Shown: piece after piece, positions 56,538 to 64,000 of the stretch | Layout of the letters: each line of letters starts with the position of its first letter | How positions within the stretch are numbered: the stretch's first letter is position 1 | NCBI GenBank assembly: GCA_964645005.1 | Contig: CAZXYS010000021.1 | Span: 1-64,000 of the forward strand | DNA from: CAZXYS01 sp964645005 | Lineage (GTDB): Bacteria; Bacteroidota; Ignavibacteria; Kapaibacteriales; UBA2268 | Direction: 5' to 3' | DNA: 64,000 nucleotides | The notes under the pieces: generated by a model | What the model was told of the DNA's origin: nothing | What the model saw: only the letters and a program-made list of their open reading frames with translations | Database searches by the model: none | Position numbers and translations under genes: made by a program

Positions 56538-56623
56538 CGGCAGTTTTTACAACTGCCGAAGAACGCAATTACATAGTAGAGTTTAAACCCCAACAAGATG
56601 TTTATCCCGCAGGGATTAAACAT
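56538..56623. repeat. Two strong hairpins in the recJ/rsgA divergent gap
   Basis: CGGCAGTT (56538-56545) pairs with AACTGCCG (56551-56558). ATGTTTATCCC (56598-56608) pairs with GGGATTAAACAT (56612-56623), with one bulge. They lie in the 365-bp gap 56392-56756, which has no gene. Being in a divergent promoter region they are unlikely to be terminators and look like further dispersed palindromes. Confidence 0.6.
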
Positions 56624-56756
56624 TTGATTACCTTCTTTCGTCAATTATAATCAATGAGTGAACAAGATTTTATCCTTTTTTACATTACGGATTTGCGTTT
56701 ATAATAAGTTTAAATTAAATTATATGTTATATTGAATTAATAAATAAAAAGAAGTA

Positions 56757-57803
56757 GTGTCTCAATACGAAGAAAATACCGAGCGAAAGCAGATGCCCAT
56801 CCGCAAGAGCAGGGCGCCGAAACGTATACTGCTCAAGCGGGAAGGGAAAATTCCGCGTAATGCGGAAAAAGGGGAGGTCGTTGCTGCCGCCGGTAAACAT
56901 TACCTTGTGAAACCTGTTCAGGAAGAGTTGATTTCCGATAATCCGGTTGATTGCTATGCCGGAGGTACAGTTATAACCCCTTATGATAATTATATTTCGG
57001 TTATTGTGGTTGGGGATAGGGTGTATTTCACAAGGCAGAAAAATGTAGTTGCTGATAATGGCTTGCCTGCGGGTACGATAGTCAAAGTCAAAGAGAGGCG
57101 AACTATGCTCTCAAGGAAAACGCCCGGCAAGAGAAATGATGAGCATGTTATCGCAAGCAATGCCGACAGCCTTCTCATTATCATGTCCACGAAGGAGCCG
57201 CTTTATAATCGCAGACTTATCGACCGCTGCCTGATTGCCGCCGAACTGGGTGAGTTGAATACGGCTATCTGCATCAATAAAATAGACTTGAAGGCGGAAT
57301 CCCAGATCAGAGATGATTTTTCCATTTATGAGAAGCTTGATATACCCCTGTTTTTCGTTAGCGCTAAGGAAAATAATGGATTAGAAGATGTAAGGGAATA
57401 TTTGAAGGGTAAAACGACGATTTTCTCGGGACCGTCGGGTGCGGGTAAGTCCACATTGTTGAACAGCTTGCTTGGCGAGGATGTGCAAACAGTCCGCGAT
57501 ATAAGCGAGAAAACCGGTAAGGGCAAGCATACGACGAGCCTGGTGAGGATGTTCGATTTTGAAGATTCCGGCAGGATAATCGATACGCCGGGAATAAGAG
57601 AATTCGGTATTTACGGTGTAGAGAAGGGCGAGCTGGGGCTGTATTTTCATGATTTTGATGAGTTTCAGTTTGACTGCAAATACCTTCCATGCACGCATAC
57701 CCACGAGCCTGAGTGTGCTGTGAAAGATGCTCTCGAGAAGGGGCTTATCGACCCTGAGCGTTACGAAAGCTACCTGAACATTTACGAAAGTGAAGACGGT
57801 TAA
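56757..57803 (+). CDS. rsgA: Ribosome small-subunit GTPase RsgA
   Basis: Circularly permuted GTPase that checks late 30S subunit assembly. Seen: an N-terminal OB-fold (~40-115), then GTPase motifs in the permuted order G4 INKID (~171), G1 GPSGAGKSTLLNSLLG (~225-240), a switch region GKGKHTTSL and G3 DTPGIRE (~278), then the C-terminal zinc knuckle CKYLPCTHTHEPECAVK. The first codon used here is GTG at 56757; the ATG at 56793 is an alternative that would remove 12 hydrophilic residues. Neither has a strong ribosome site. tRNA-Ser follows 63 bp downstream. Confidence 0.95.
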   Translation: MSQYEENTERKQMPIRKSRAPKRILLKREGKIPRNAEKGEVVAAAGKHYLVKPVQEELISDNPVDCYAGGTVITPYDNYISVIVVGDRVYFTRQKNVVADNGLPAGTIVKVKERRTMLSRKTPGKRNDEHVIASNADSLLIIMSTKEPLYNRRLIDRCLIAAELGELNTAICINKIDLKAESQIRDDFSIYEKLDIPLFFVSAKENNGLEDVREYLKGKTTIFSGPSGAGKSTLLNSLLGEDVQTVRDISEKTGKGKHTTSLVRMFDFEDSGRIIDTPGIREFGIYGVEKGELGLYFHDFDEFQFDCKYLPCTHTHEPECAVKDALEKGLIDPERYESYLNIYESEDG

Positions 57804-57866
57804 AATTTTGTAAAGAGGCTATTCGTTACTATATTTGCGTTCTTGAAAAAAACATTTTCAGAGACA

Positions 57867-57955
57867 GGAGAGGTGCCGGAGCGGTCGAACGGGGCGGTCT
57901 CGAAAACCGTTGAACTCCTTTGCGGGTTCCGTGGGTTCGAATCCCACCCTCTCCG
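57867..57955 (+). tRNA. tRNA-Ser (anticodon CGA)
   Basis: An 89-nt cloverleaf: acceptor GGAGAGG (57867-57873) pairs with CCTCTCC (57948-57954), with discriminator G at 57955. The anticodon loop CTCGAAA contains CGA. A long variable arm and the T-loop GGTTCGAATCC mark the type II serine class. The CCA end is not encoded. The ATPase/TOPRIM-like cassette begins 117 bp beyond it on the opposite strand. Confidence 0.96.
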
Positions 57956-58072
57956 CGGCACATCACTTAACTTACTATTTTTTTATTATTCTTATCAATT
58001 TAATATAACTTAACTAACAATTGTGGATAGCGGTTAACGGTTAAAAGGCTAACGGCGTTTTTATAAAAACTG

Positions 58073-58669
58073 TCATTCAGTATTATCCAGCATGTATCCT
58101 TTTAGCTTTTCGTAAAAATGGTTGAAGCTATGAGAACGGCTTATAAGCCAATTGATATTTATGTTTTCAGTTATTTCTTGGATTTCATTTATTCTATCAT
58201 TTGTTAATTTTGATTTATAGAATTTGCTTTTAACATACCTGCATTTGTGCTTTTCCAGATTTTCGTTCTTTGTGCTTTTGGGATTCTGCTTGTGCTTTTT
58301 TAAGTACCAGCACCAGGTTTCGATGCATTGGACAGGGATAAAAATTATCACATTTTTAGAATATTCCTTAAGATATTCACTTGTTTCGCTACTTAATTTT
58401 CCCATAAAAGTATCAAATTCTGATTGCTTATCATCTAAGTCCATACCAATGAAAAGGATATTAATATCGTAATAAGCAAAAGCTGACTTGCTAACATTCA
58501 AATATGTGGCTAACACCTCGCTCTTACTTCGACTGACGCCAAATTTTCTTCGAAAATCCTCATTTTTAAAAAATTCTATATTTTCAGTTTTCATTTTAGC
58601 AAGTAAATTCTCAACAAATATACTCTGAGCGGCATCCTCACAAAAAATTCCGTAATTAATCAATGGCAT
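58073..58669 (-). CDS. TOPRIM-like protein, putative nuclease partner of the AAA ATPase
   Basis: A ~198-residue protein of a family I cannot name with certainty. It has the pattern of split TOPRIM-type nucleases or RloB/DUF4276/DUF4435-like proteins that accompany AAA ATPases: an N-terminal acidic motif IFCED (E11), a central D77-x-D79 in ILFIGMDLDD, and the IETWCWYL segment (E117) that resembles the xExW motif of these families. The ATG at 58669 lies in ATGCCATTGATTAA, whose TAA ends the ATPase frame, a 14-bp overlap implying coupling; an in-frame GTG at 58678 adds three residues. The gene is AT-rich and Lys-rich compared with murD nearby, consistent with transfer. An anti-phage role is inference. 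Confidence 0.65.
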   Translation of the reverse strand: MPLINYGIFCEDAAQSIFVENLLAKMKTENIEFFKNEDFRRKFGVSRSKSEVLATYLNVSKSAFAYYDINILFIGMDLDDKQSEFDTFMGKLSSETSEYLKEYSKNVIIFIPVQCIETWCWYLKKHKQNPKSTKNENLEKHKCRYVKSKFYKSKLTNDRINEIQEITENININWLISRSHSFNHFYEKLKGYMLDNTE

Positions 58670-59954
58670 CCGGCACACCCCCTAATAATCCTACAGTCCA
58701 GTGATCACCCAATGAATCCTTGAGATCCATTTCCGAAAATCCTTTATCCTTGAACTTTTTGTTTGTTTTATCTATTACGTCTTTTTTAAGATTTTTTATT
58801 TTTGTTTCGCCTTTTTCCATTTCGAAAATGTGGACTGATTCGGGATCGTCGCTGAATTGATCCAGTACTATCGGCGAATGCGTTGTCATTATTACCTGGA
58901 TGTCCTTTTCATGCGCCATGTCTTTAATTAGTCTTATCACTTCCGAGATACGGCGCGGATGAATGCTGCTTTCCGGTTCCTCGAGAAGCAGCAGCTTCGG
59001 TGGATTCGGCTGATGGATAACAGCTAAAATGCACAGGAAATAAAGCAAGCCTTCGGAAATTTCATCGCCCCAGAAGATTCTGTCATATATATCTTTTAGT
59101 CCTAAGCGCTTAAAATTTGTTTTCCCAACATATTGCAGCCTGATTCCTTTGAACCCAGTATCAAATTTTGTTAATTTATCTTCCATCTCTTCTCTCAGTT
59201 CCGGATTTTCACCGATTAGGTTATCCAAATATAATACCAGGTTCGATACATCAGCATTCAATTCCGCTTTTAAAACATCAGGTTTAATCTCAGCAGGTGT
59301 AAAAAGGTGACTCTGATCAGGTTTATAAATTTTTATATTTGATAAAATTGGTTTAATTACATTAATAAGGTTATTCTGAATTTTACTTGGGTATTCAGGA
59401 GCAGAGTTGCCGCGAAATTTGTTTCTATTGATTTTCTTTAAGATTTGCCCTTTTGATTCATATATTTCATCATCAATAGCTTGATCAATTTCTAAATTTA
59501 TTTTTGTTTGGTTATTTTGTTTACAACGTTGATATAGAAATAAATTATCGAAATGATTAAATAATTCTCTAAAATGGGATAAATCCTCATCCCTTGAAAA
59601 GGCATTATCTCTATTATCCGCTAAAACAAATTTATATAGTTGTTTTATTTCATTTTTAATGTTTAATCCTTCCAAATCATAAACAAAGTAATTTATATGT
59701 CTGTAAATGTTCTTATCTATTTTAGATATCATTTCCAATGACTTTGTATGATCTTCATTGCTATTTCTATAAGACAAAGATTTAAAATCTTCATGTATGT
59801 CTTGTCCGTTGAACATCTTACCAAAAAATTCCAGCGCCTTCAGGAAATTTGATTTTCCCGAATTATTGGCGCCTATCAATAGATTCACCAGCTGCAAATC
59901 TATCGAGGTATCCAGCAGGCTCTTATAGTTTCTTATTCTTATCTTGTCGATCAT
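58656..59954 (-). CDS. AAA/ABC-type (OLD/RecF-like) ATPase of a putative defence pair
   Basis: A 432-residue ATPase with the AAA_15/AAA_21 layout. Seen: the start MIDKIRIRNYKSL, Walker A GANNSGKS (residues 28-35), a long helical insert (~50-290), a signature-like SEGLLYFLCILAV (~297), Walker B KLLLLEEPESSIHP (~320) and the switch His in MTTHSP (~358). This is the ATPase half found in OLD nucleases, PARIS AriA, RloA and AbiLi. It lacks a fused TOPRIM domain, which appears instead as the overlapping downstream gene. The pair lies between tRNA-Ser and murD with opposite orientation to both and AT-rich composition. The function is inferred from architecture only. Confidence 0.8.
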   Translation of the reverse strand: MIDKIRIRNYKSLLDTSIDLQLVNLLIGANNSGKSNFLKALEFFGKMFNGQDIHEDFKSLSYRNSNEDHTKSLEMISKIDKNIYRHINYFVYDLEGLNIKNEIKQLYKFVLADNRDNAFSRDEDLSHFRELFNHFDNLFLYQRCKQNNQTKINLEIDQAIDDEIYESKGQILKKINRNKFRGNSAPEYPSKIQNNLINVIKPILSNIKIYKPDQSHLFTPAEIKPDVLKAELNADVSNLVLYLDNLIGENPELREEMEDKLTKFDTGFKGIRLQYVGKTNFKRLGLKDIYDRIFWGDEISEGLLYFLCILAVIHQPNPPKLLLLEEPESSIHPRRISEVIRLIKDMAHEKDIQVIMTTHSPIVLDQFSDDPESVHIFEMEKGETKIKNLKKDVIDKTNKKFKDKGFSEMDLKDSLGDHWTVGLLGGVPDAID

Positions 59955-60037
59955 GTTTAAGTCTTTTTATTATCTTTGTAATTTAATTACTAACATAATA
60001 AAAATTTTAATAACTTATTCAAAATTCGTACCGAAAA

Positions 60038-61372
60038 ATGAATTATACCGTTATCGGAGCTGCCCGCAGCGGATTGGCGGCGGCGTTGCTGGCTAAACAA
60101 CTGGGACACACCGTTTTCGTCACCGACTCGAAAAATATCGATGAAATGAAGGATGCTGCCGATAAACTTGAGAAAGAACAAATTAATTTCGAATTTGGCG
60201 GGCATACCGCACGCGCTCTCGATAAGGCGGATATGGTGATTGCTTCGCCGGGGGTGCCGCCCACAGCGCAAATTCTGCTGGATGCAGAGAATAAAGGGAT
60301 TCCGGTGATTAGCGAGCTGGAATTTGCCTGGCGGCAGGCGAACAATTCCGTTATTGCGATTACCGGCACTAACGGAAAAACTACGACTACCGCTCTTACT
60401 GCGCATATTCTCAATAATTCGGGTAGGAAAGCTGTTGCTGCCGGAAATATTGGCACCCCGCTTTCCGCAATCGTTAATGAGATTGCGCCGGAGACTATAC
60501 TGGTGGTGGAAGTGAGCAGCTTCCAACTCGACAGGATCGGGGAGTTCGCACCGGATGTGGCTGTCATTCTTAATGTTACGCCGGATCATATAGGTTATCA
60601 CGGCAGTATGGAGAATTATTTTTTAGCGAAACTTAAAATTTCTTCTCGGCAAAGTCCGAAAAATTTCTTAATTTTAAATGCTGATGATGAGCAGCTTTCA
60701 CGGGGGGACATAAACGTGAAGGCTCAGATCATGCAGTTTTCCGTGTCGCCCGTCGCGAGGGGGATTTTCAGCGGCGGCGGCAGGATTAAAATTAAATTTT
60801 CGGAGCAGCATTTAGAGGAGGAGCTTATGCGTATCGATGAGCTAAGTCTTCCCGGCGTTCACAATTTGTATAACTCGATGGCTGCTGCTATTGCTTCGCG
60901 GGTGTTCGAGATCCGCAATGAAGATATACGTGACAGCCTGATGAGTTTTTCCGGAGTGGAACACCGGCTGGAAAAGGTGCGCACGGTTGAAGGCGTAGAT
61001 TACATCAACGATTCCAAAGCCACTAATATCAATGCGGCGTGGTATGCGCTGCGGAGTTACGACCGCCCTATTGTCTGGATTGCAGGCGGTCGGGGCGATA
61101 ACAATGACTATTCCCAGCTTGATGAGAGCGTCCGAGATAATGTGAAGACGATAATTGCTCTGGGGGAAGAGCGGGACGCAATCTTCAATCACTTTAGCGG
61201 GATGAAGCGCTGCCACCGCGTAGATTCGCTGGAGGAAGCGGTGCAAAGCGCTTATGAAGCTGCCGAGCCAGGCGACATCGTGCTTTTCGCGCCGGCATGT
61301 AAATCCTTTGATATGTTTGTCAATTACGAGCAGCGCGGGCAGGTTTTCAAAGAACTCGTAAATAAGCTTTAA
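60038..61372 (+). CDS. murD: UDP-N-acetylmuramoylalanine--D-glutamate ligase (MurD)
   Basis: Cytoplasmic peptidoglycan-precursor enzyme adding D-Glu to UDP-MurNAc-L-Ala. Seen: an N-terminal Rossmann-like domain (VIGAARSGLAAALLA, residues ~4-18), the Mur-ligase ATP loop ITGTNGKTTTTALTAHIL (~108-125), EVSSFQLD, LNVTPDHIGYHGSMENYF, HNLYNSMAAAIA, the EHRLEKVRTVEGVDYINDSK block and VLFAPACKSFDMF near the end. The length of 444 residues is typical. Its stop is followed directly by the ftsW start codon, so the two form an operon, a fragment of the usual mur/fts cluster. Confidence 0.96.
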   Translation: MNYTVIGAARSGLAAALLAKQLGHTVFVTDSKNIDEMKDAADKLEKEQINFEFGGHTARALDKADMVIASPGVPPTAQILLDAENKGIPVISELEFAWRQANNSVIAITGTNGKTTTTALTAHILNNSGRKAVAAGNIGTPLSAIVNEIAPETILVVEVSSFQLDRIGEFAPDVAVILNVTPDHIGYHGSMENYFLAKLKISSRQSPKNFLILNADDEQLSRGDINVKAQIMQFSVSPVARGIFSGGGRIKIKFSEQHLEEELMRIDELSLPGVHNLYNSMAAAIASRVFEIRNEDIRDSLMSFSGVEHRLEKVRTVEGVDYINDSKATNINAAWYALRSYDRPIVWIAGGRGDNNDYSQLDESVRDNVKTIIALGEERDAIFNHFSGMKRCHRVDSLEEAVQSAYEAAEPGDIVLFAPACKSFDMFVNYEQRGQVFKELVNKL

Positions 61373-62497
61373 ATGAAAGAAAATCAGGGACATATCGACT
61401 GGCTGATATTCATTCCTGTTGTAACGGTGATGCTTTTCAGCATTGCTTTTGTTTACAGCGCCAGTGCGGCTTATTCCTCGCTGAAATTCGGTTCGGCTGA
61501 AGATCTTTTCCTTAATCACAGTCTTCGTGTGCTTCTCGGCATTGCAGTAATAATTCTCTTCAGCAGGTTTGATTATCACTGGATAGAGAAATGGTCCAAG
61601 CCGCTGATTATTCTGTCGATAATATTGTTGATCGCTGTGCTTTTCACCGAGCCGATAAATGAAGTGAAGCGCTGGCTGTCGTTCGGTCCGCTTAATTTCC
61701 AGCCGTCGGAGTTCGCCAAGTTTGCAGTAGTATTTCATTTTGCAACGCTGCTGGTGCGGAAGGAAGAGGACATCAAGGATTTCAACAAGGGTTTCCTGCC
61801 GTTCCTGCTTTGGCTGGGAGTTGTTTGCTTCCTTATCGCAATGCAGCCTAATCTCTCGACGACACTGGTGATCTATGTGATCGGGCTGATAATAATGTTT
61901 ATCGGCAATACGAATCTGCTGCACCTCTTCGCAACGGGACTTGTAAGCGTTCTTGCCGGAATCCTTTATTTCACGCAGGTTTCGGGTTACCAGCTTAACA
62001 GGATACTGGCGTTTTTCGGCGATCCAACGGAGGTTTCTTCCGACCACAATGTCAATTACCAGCTTAACCAGGCTCTGATAGCGCTCGGCAATGGCGGCAT
62101 TTTCGGCGTCGGTCCGGGACAGAGCAGCCAGAGTAACCTCTACCTGCCGGAATCTTACGGCGATTTTATCTACTCGATAATCGGCGAGGAATACGGTTTC
62201 ATAGGCGCAGTCGCTATTATCGGGCTTTTCATGCTTATTTTCTGGCGCGGAATGCTTGCGGCAAAGCGGGCGCCGGATAAGTTCGGCTATTATTTGGCTG
62301 TCGGCATCCTCATTACGTTTTCCGTTTATGTATTTGTCAATGCCGGCGTCAATTGCGGATTGCTGCCAACTACAGGTCTGCCAATGCCTTTCATCAGTTA
62401 CGGCGGTACGGCTGTGATCTTCTATTCGGCGGCGACGGGGATCCTGCTGAATATTTCGGCGAAAGCCGGGACTTTTAGCTATGACGAAGAGTCCTGA
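61373..62497 (+). CDS. ftsW: FtsW-type peptidoglycan glycosyltransferase (SEDS family)
   Basis: SEDS-family membrane enzyme that polymerises lipid II at the septum with its class B PBP partner. The 374-residue protein has about ten transmembrane helices. Seen: an early FSRFDYHWI segment, RWLSFGPLNFQPSEFAKFA, QPNLSTTLVIYVIGL, FGVGPGQSSQSNLYLPESYG, DFIYSIIGEEYGFIGA and GLPMPFISYGGTAVI, all diagnostic. RodA is the alternative; linkage to murD favours FtsW. The start codon abuts the murD stop (TAAATG). The remaining division genes are not in this window downstream. Confidence 0.93.
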   Translation: MKENQGHIDWLIFIPVVTVMLFSIAFVYSASAAYSSLKFGSAEDLFLNHSLRVLLGIAVIILFSRFDYHWIEKWSKPLIILSIILLIAVLFTEPINEVKRWLSFGPLNFQPSEFAKFAVVFHFATLLVRKEEDIKDFNKGFLPFLLWLGVVCFLIAMQPNLSTTLVIYVIGLIIMFIGNTNLLHLFATGLVSVLAGILYFTQVSGYQLNRILAFFGDPTEVSSDHNVNYQLNQALIALGNGGIFGVGPGQSSQSNLYLPESYGDFIYSIIGEEYGFIGAVAIIGLFMLIFWRGMLAAKRAPDKFGYYLAVGILITFSVYVFVNAGVNCGLLPTTGLPMPFISYGGTAVIFYSAATGILLNISAKAGTFSYDEES

Positions 62498-62608
62498 GTT
62501 CTGAATTAATAGTTTTATTTCCTGGCTGCTGGTCATTGACTACTTGCTTAAGATCTTTTCAGTTAATAATGACATAGGACTGTCAGAGCGAGGCTGAGGT
62601 ATATAAAT

Positions 62609-62878
62609 TTATCTCATAACCACCAACTTAACCGTCTCAACCTCCCCGCCAGTCTTCAACGTGCAGTAGTAAATGCCGGCGGGAAGATCAGCACTATCGA
62701 AGTAAAGTTCTTGCACAACTCCATCATAGAATCTATCGCTGGCGAGAAGGTCTATTTCCCGATCTAATGTATTAGTTTTTGATATGGTGGCGGTAGTTGG
62801 GGTGTTGGTGCGGAATTGTATGGTTGTCTTAGATGTGAATTGATTGGGATAGGTAATTTTAATTATTTTAGTATAAAA
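62609..62878 (-). pseudogene. Orphan T9SS C-terminal sorting-domain fragment
   Basis: On the minus strand a stop-free stretch of about 89 codons, with no start codon, reads ...ITYPNQFTSKTTIQFRTNTP... then LPAGIYYCTLKTGGEVETVKLVVMR-stop. The (P)N(x)F start, beta strands, LPAGIYYC and the Val/Lys/Arg-rich end are diagnostic of the type A T9SS sorting domain. An in-frame stop at 62879-62881 cuts it off from any passenger protein. Departures from consensus (PNQF for PNPF; KTNTL where xYNxLG is usual) suggest decay. It lies within a 620-bp gap after ftsW with no other gene. Confidence 0.75.
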
Positions 62879-63079
62879 TTATAGATAGAGATTATAGTTC
62901 ATGAATTGTTAATATTTGAAATAAATATTTAAGTAATTGATTTTAATTTTGTTATAAAAATATCTTTATTTTTTAAAGAATTTCTGAAAATAATATTTGA
63001 TTTTTTAAATTGAATTTATTAACTTTTGATGAATCTGATGGAGTAAATTATATTTTACACTTTATAAAGAAGATTAACC

Positions 63080-63715
63080 ATTATTCAAAAACTATTTGTT
63101 ACTATTGCTATAATAGCAATGCTATTTAGCGTCAAAGCGATGGCTCAAGATGAATGTCCGCCAAATTGGAATTATGTTTCATTACCAATAGGACCAGACC
63201 CGTCAGGTTGTGAATTTCAAGTTGAATTTTGTTATAAATGCGGTATCACAGGTGCTGGTCCAGGTAATTTAAGGGTAAAAAACATAAAACCCATACATCC
63301 CGAACAGGGATGCGTCGCACCTGATTCAGAGGTTTGGTTAATTAATCAACTTTTAAAGTTTTATGGTCAAAATTGTACTGTACCACCGTGTTCCACAAAT
63401 TGTCTAGAGGTTATTGTTGACAAACCTTTGTGCTTTCAATGGCATACTTTTGGATACATGGTTGGTGACGATTATCACTATTATAGTTGGGAAGAAGTAT
63501 GTTTAGGCAGTGGTTATTGTCAGGAAACCTACAAAATTTGTAGAGATTATCAAAATAACAATCAAATTATTAGCTGCCCTGGATGGGTGGTTACTTATCA
63601 GGAATTTGATGTAAACTGTCAGGAAGATGATATAGAGGAGCCTACGGAATTTGAAAATGATTTTACAGGTGAGAAAATAACTACTGAATGTTTCCAATTA
63701 TGGGGATGCCCATGA
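63080..63715 (+). CDS. Secreted Cys-rich protein of unknown function, possible ATT start
   Basis: A small exported protein I do not recognise. Beginning at the ATT codons 63080/63083, the frame encodes a perfect signal peptide (IQKLFVTIAIIAMLFSVKAMAQ split over start and hydrophobic core) ahead of a mature part of ~190 residues with about sixteen Cys, many in pairs (FCYKC, PPCSTNC), suggesting a disulfide-bonded extracellular fold. The first ATG (63119) would cut the signal peptide down to about nine residues. AAGAAGA at 63067-63073 lies 6-9 nt before the ATT codons. There is no T9SS domain and the C-terminus ends in CFQLWGCP. It lies 45 bp before another secreted-protein gene. Confidence 0.6.
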   Translation: MIQKLFVTIAIIAMLFSVKAMAQDECPPNWNYVSLPIGPDPSGCEFQVEFCYKCGITGAGPGNLRVKNIKPIHPEQGCVAPDSEVWLINQLLKFYGQNCTVPPCSTNCLEVIVDKPLCFQWHTFGYMVGDDYHYYSWEEVCLGSGYCQETYKICRDYQNNNQIISCPGWVVTYQEFDVNCQEDDIEEPTEFENDFTGEKITTECFQLWGCP

Positions 63716-63760
63716 TATTTTTGATTGGACTATTTGTTAAAATTATATAATAATTAATGG

Positions 63761-64000
63761 ATGGTAAATATGATTATGATAAAAAAAATAAGTTTGTTTA
63801 TGCTTGTTTTTTATTTTATACAAGTATCTTCTTTTGCACAGAATAACACAATAGTTCCATTTAGGAAAATAACTGATTACAGAGGAATTGCAACAAATGG
63901 CAACACAACTATTTGCTACGGTGACTACGGCATTATGGATTATACCACCGACTTTGGTGAAAGCTGGAAAGAACAAAGAGTCTTCTTAGATAATAGTATA
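63761..64000 (+). CDS. Secreted protein with Asp-box-like motif (partial, runs off the window)
   Basis: An open frame reaches the end of the window. From ATG 63761 (alternatives 63770, 63776) it encodes a signal peptide (KKISLFMLVFYFIQVSSFAQ) followed by a mature start with IVPFRKITDYRGIATNG and DYTTDFGESWKEQ. The latter fits the S/T-x-D-x-G-x-S/T-W Asp-box of BNR/sialidase-type beta-propellers, also seen in Ycf48-like proteins and many T9SS-exported proteins of Bacteroidota. The C-terminus is outside the window, so sorting signals cannot be checked. The same orientation as the Cys-rich gene suggests a shared transcript. Confidence 0.65.
   Translation, partial: MVNMIMIKKISLFMLVFYFIQVSSFAQNNTIVPFRKITDYRGIATNGNTTICYGDYGIMDYTTDFGESWKEQRVFLDNSI

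Noticed and set aside
57956..58072. Attachment-site repeat of the tRNA-Ser 3' end
   Set aside because: No second copy of the tRNA end sequence was seen between 57956 and 60037, and no integrase gene is present.
58656..59954. A plain ABC transporter ATPase or RecF
   Set aside because: There is no permease or recF context, the helical insert is too long for a transporter ATPase, and the overlapping partner has TOPRIM-like motifs.
60842..62536. 564-codon open frame on the minus strand opposite murD and ftsW
   Set aside because: It is antisense to two clear genes, its translation is rich in H, R, Q and N with no family pattern, and it arises from the codon bias of the coding strand.
1..64000. 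CRISPR arrays, insertion sequences, prophage genes, rRNA
   Set aside because: No regularly spaced direct repeats, transposase or integrase motifs, phage structural genes or rRNA-like stretches were recognised.

Overview
The window looks like a bacterial chromosome segment from the Bacteroidota/Chlorobiota (FCB) group, most plausibly an Ignavibacteria- or Kapabacteria-like lineage. The support is a type 9 secretion (T9SS) C-terminal sorting domain on a subtilase, a second orphan sorting domain, many Sec-type lipoproteins, few strong Shine-Dalgarno sequences, a Sec-type (clade II) nitrous-oxide reductase cluster, and AT-rich intergenic DNA with dispersed palindromes. The taxonomic assignment is inference.

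Layout. 0.1-3.6 kb: nuoG-nuoH-nuoI, an isolated piece of complex I. 3.8-5.6 kb: lipoprotein M2-type zinc peptidase. 5.9-9.6 kb (minus): a sodium:solute symporter followed by a divergent GlgE-like GH13 protein. 9.8-11.1 kb (minus): decayed C-terminal end of a Type ISP restriction-modification enzyme. 11.3-16.5 kb: secreted subtilase, LVIVD lipoprotein, pyruvate kinase. 16.6-22.9 kb: TamB-like giant protein and a divergent histidine kinase. 23.4-30.5 kb: complete clade II nos cluster (cytochrome c, nosZ, membrane protein, nosL, nosD, nosF, nosY) divergent from a Crp/Fnr regulator, with a perfect palindrome between them. 30.7-32.1 kb: TPR protein. 32.8-36.2 kb: fused OtsA-OtsB plus TreT-type trehalose synthase, then a remnant of a cation/proton antiporter. 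36.3-46.1 kb: coiled-coil tail-anchored protein, Rel (p)ppGpp enzyme with an altered hydrolase motif, membrane-TPR protein, MscS channel, PcrA/UvrD helicase. 46.7-51.3 kb: kinase-like protein lacking the phospho-acceptor His, EamA transporter, SlyD-like FKBP, WG-repeat protein. 51.3-56.4 kb (minus): recJ followed by a Dna2-like nuclease-helicase. 56.8-58 kb: rsgA and tRNA-Ser(CGA). 58.1-60.0 kb (minus): a two-gene ATPase plus TOPRIM-like cassette next to the tRNA, the best candidate for a defence system. 60.0-62.5 kb: murD-ftsW. 62.5-64 kb: orphan T9SS domain, Cys-rich secreted protein, and the start of another secreted protein.

How the genes work together. The nos genes form a self-contained N2O respiration module: electrons reach NosZ through the lipoprotein cytochrome c, while NosL and NosDFY serve copper-site maturation. 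The adjacent Crp/Fnr protein and the palindrome suggest local control. The otsAB-treT pair gives two biosynthetic routes to trehalose in one transcription unit. The ATPase/TOPRIM-like pair beside tRNA-Ser and the dead Type ISP enzyme are the two mobile/defence-type loci. No transposase, integrase, prophage or CRISPR array was recognised.
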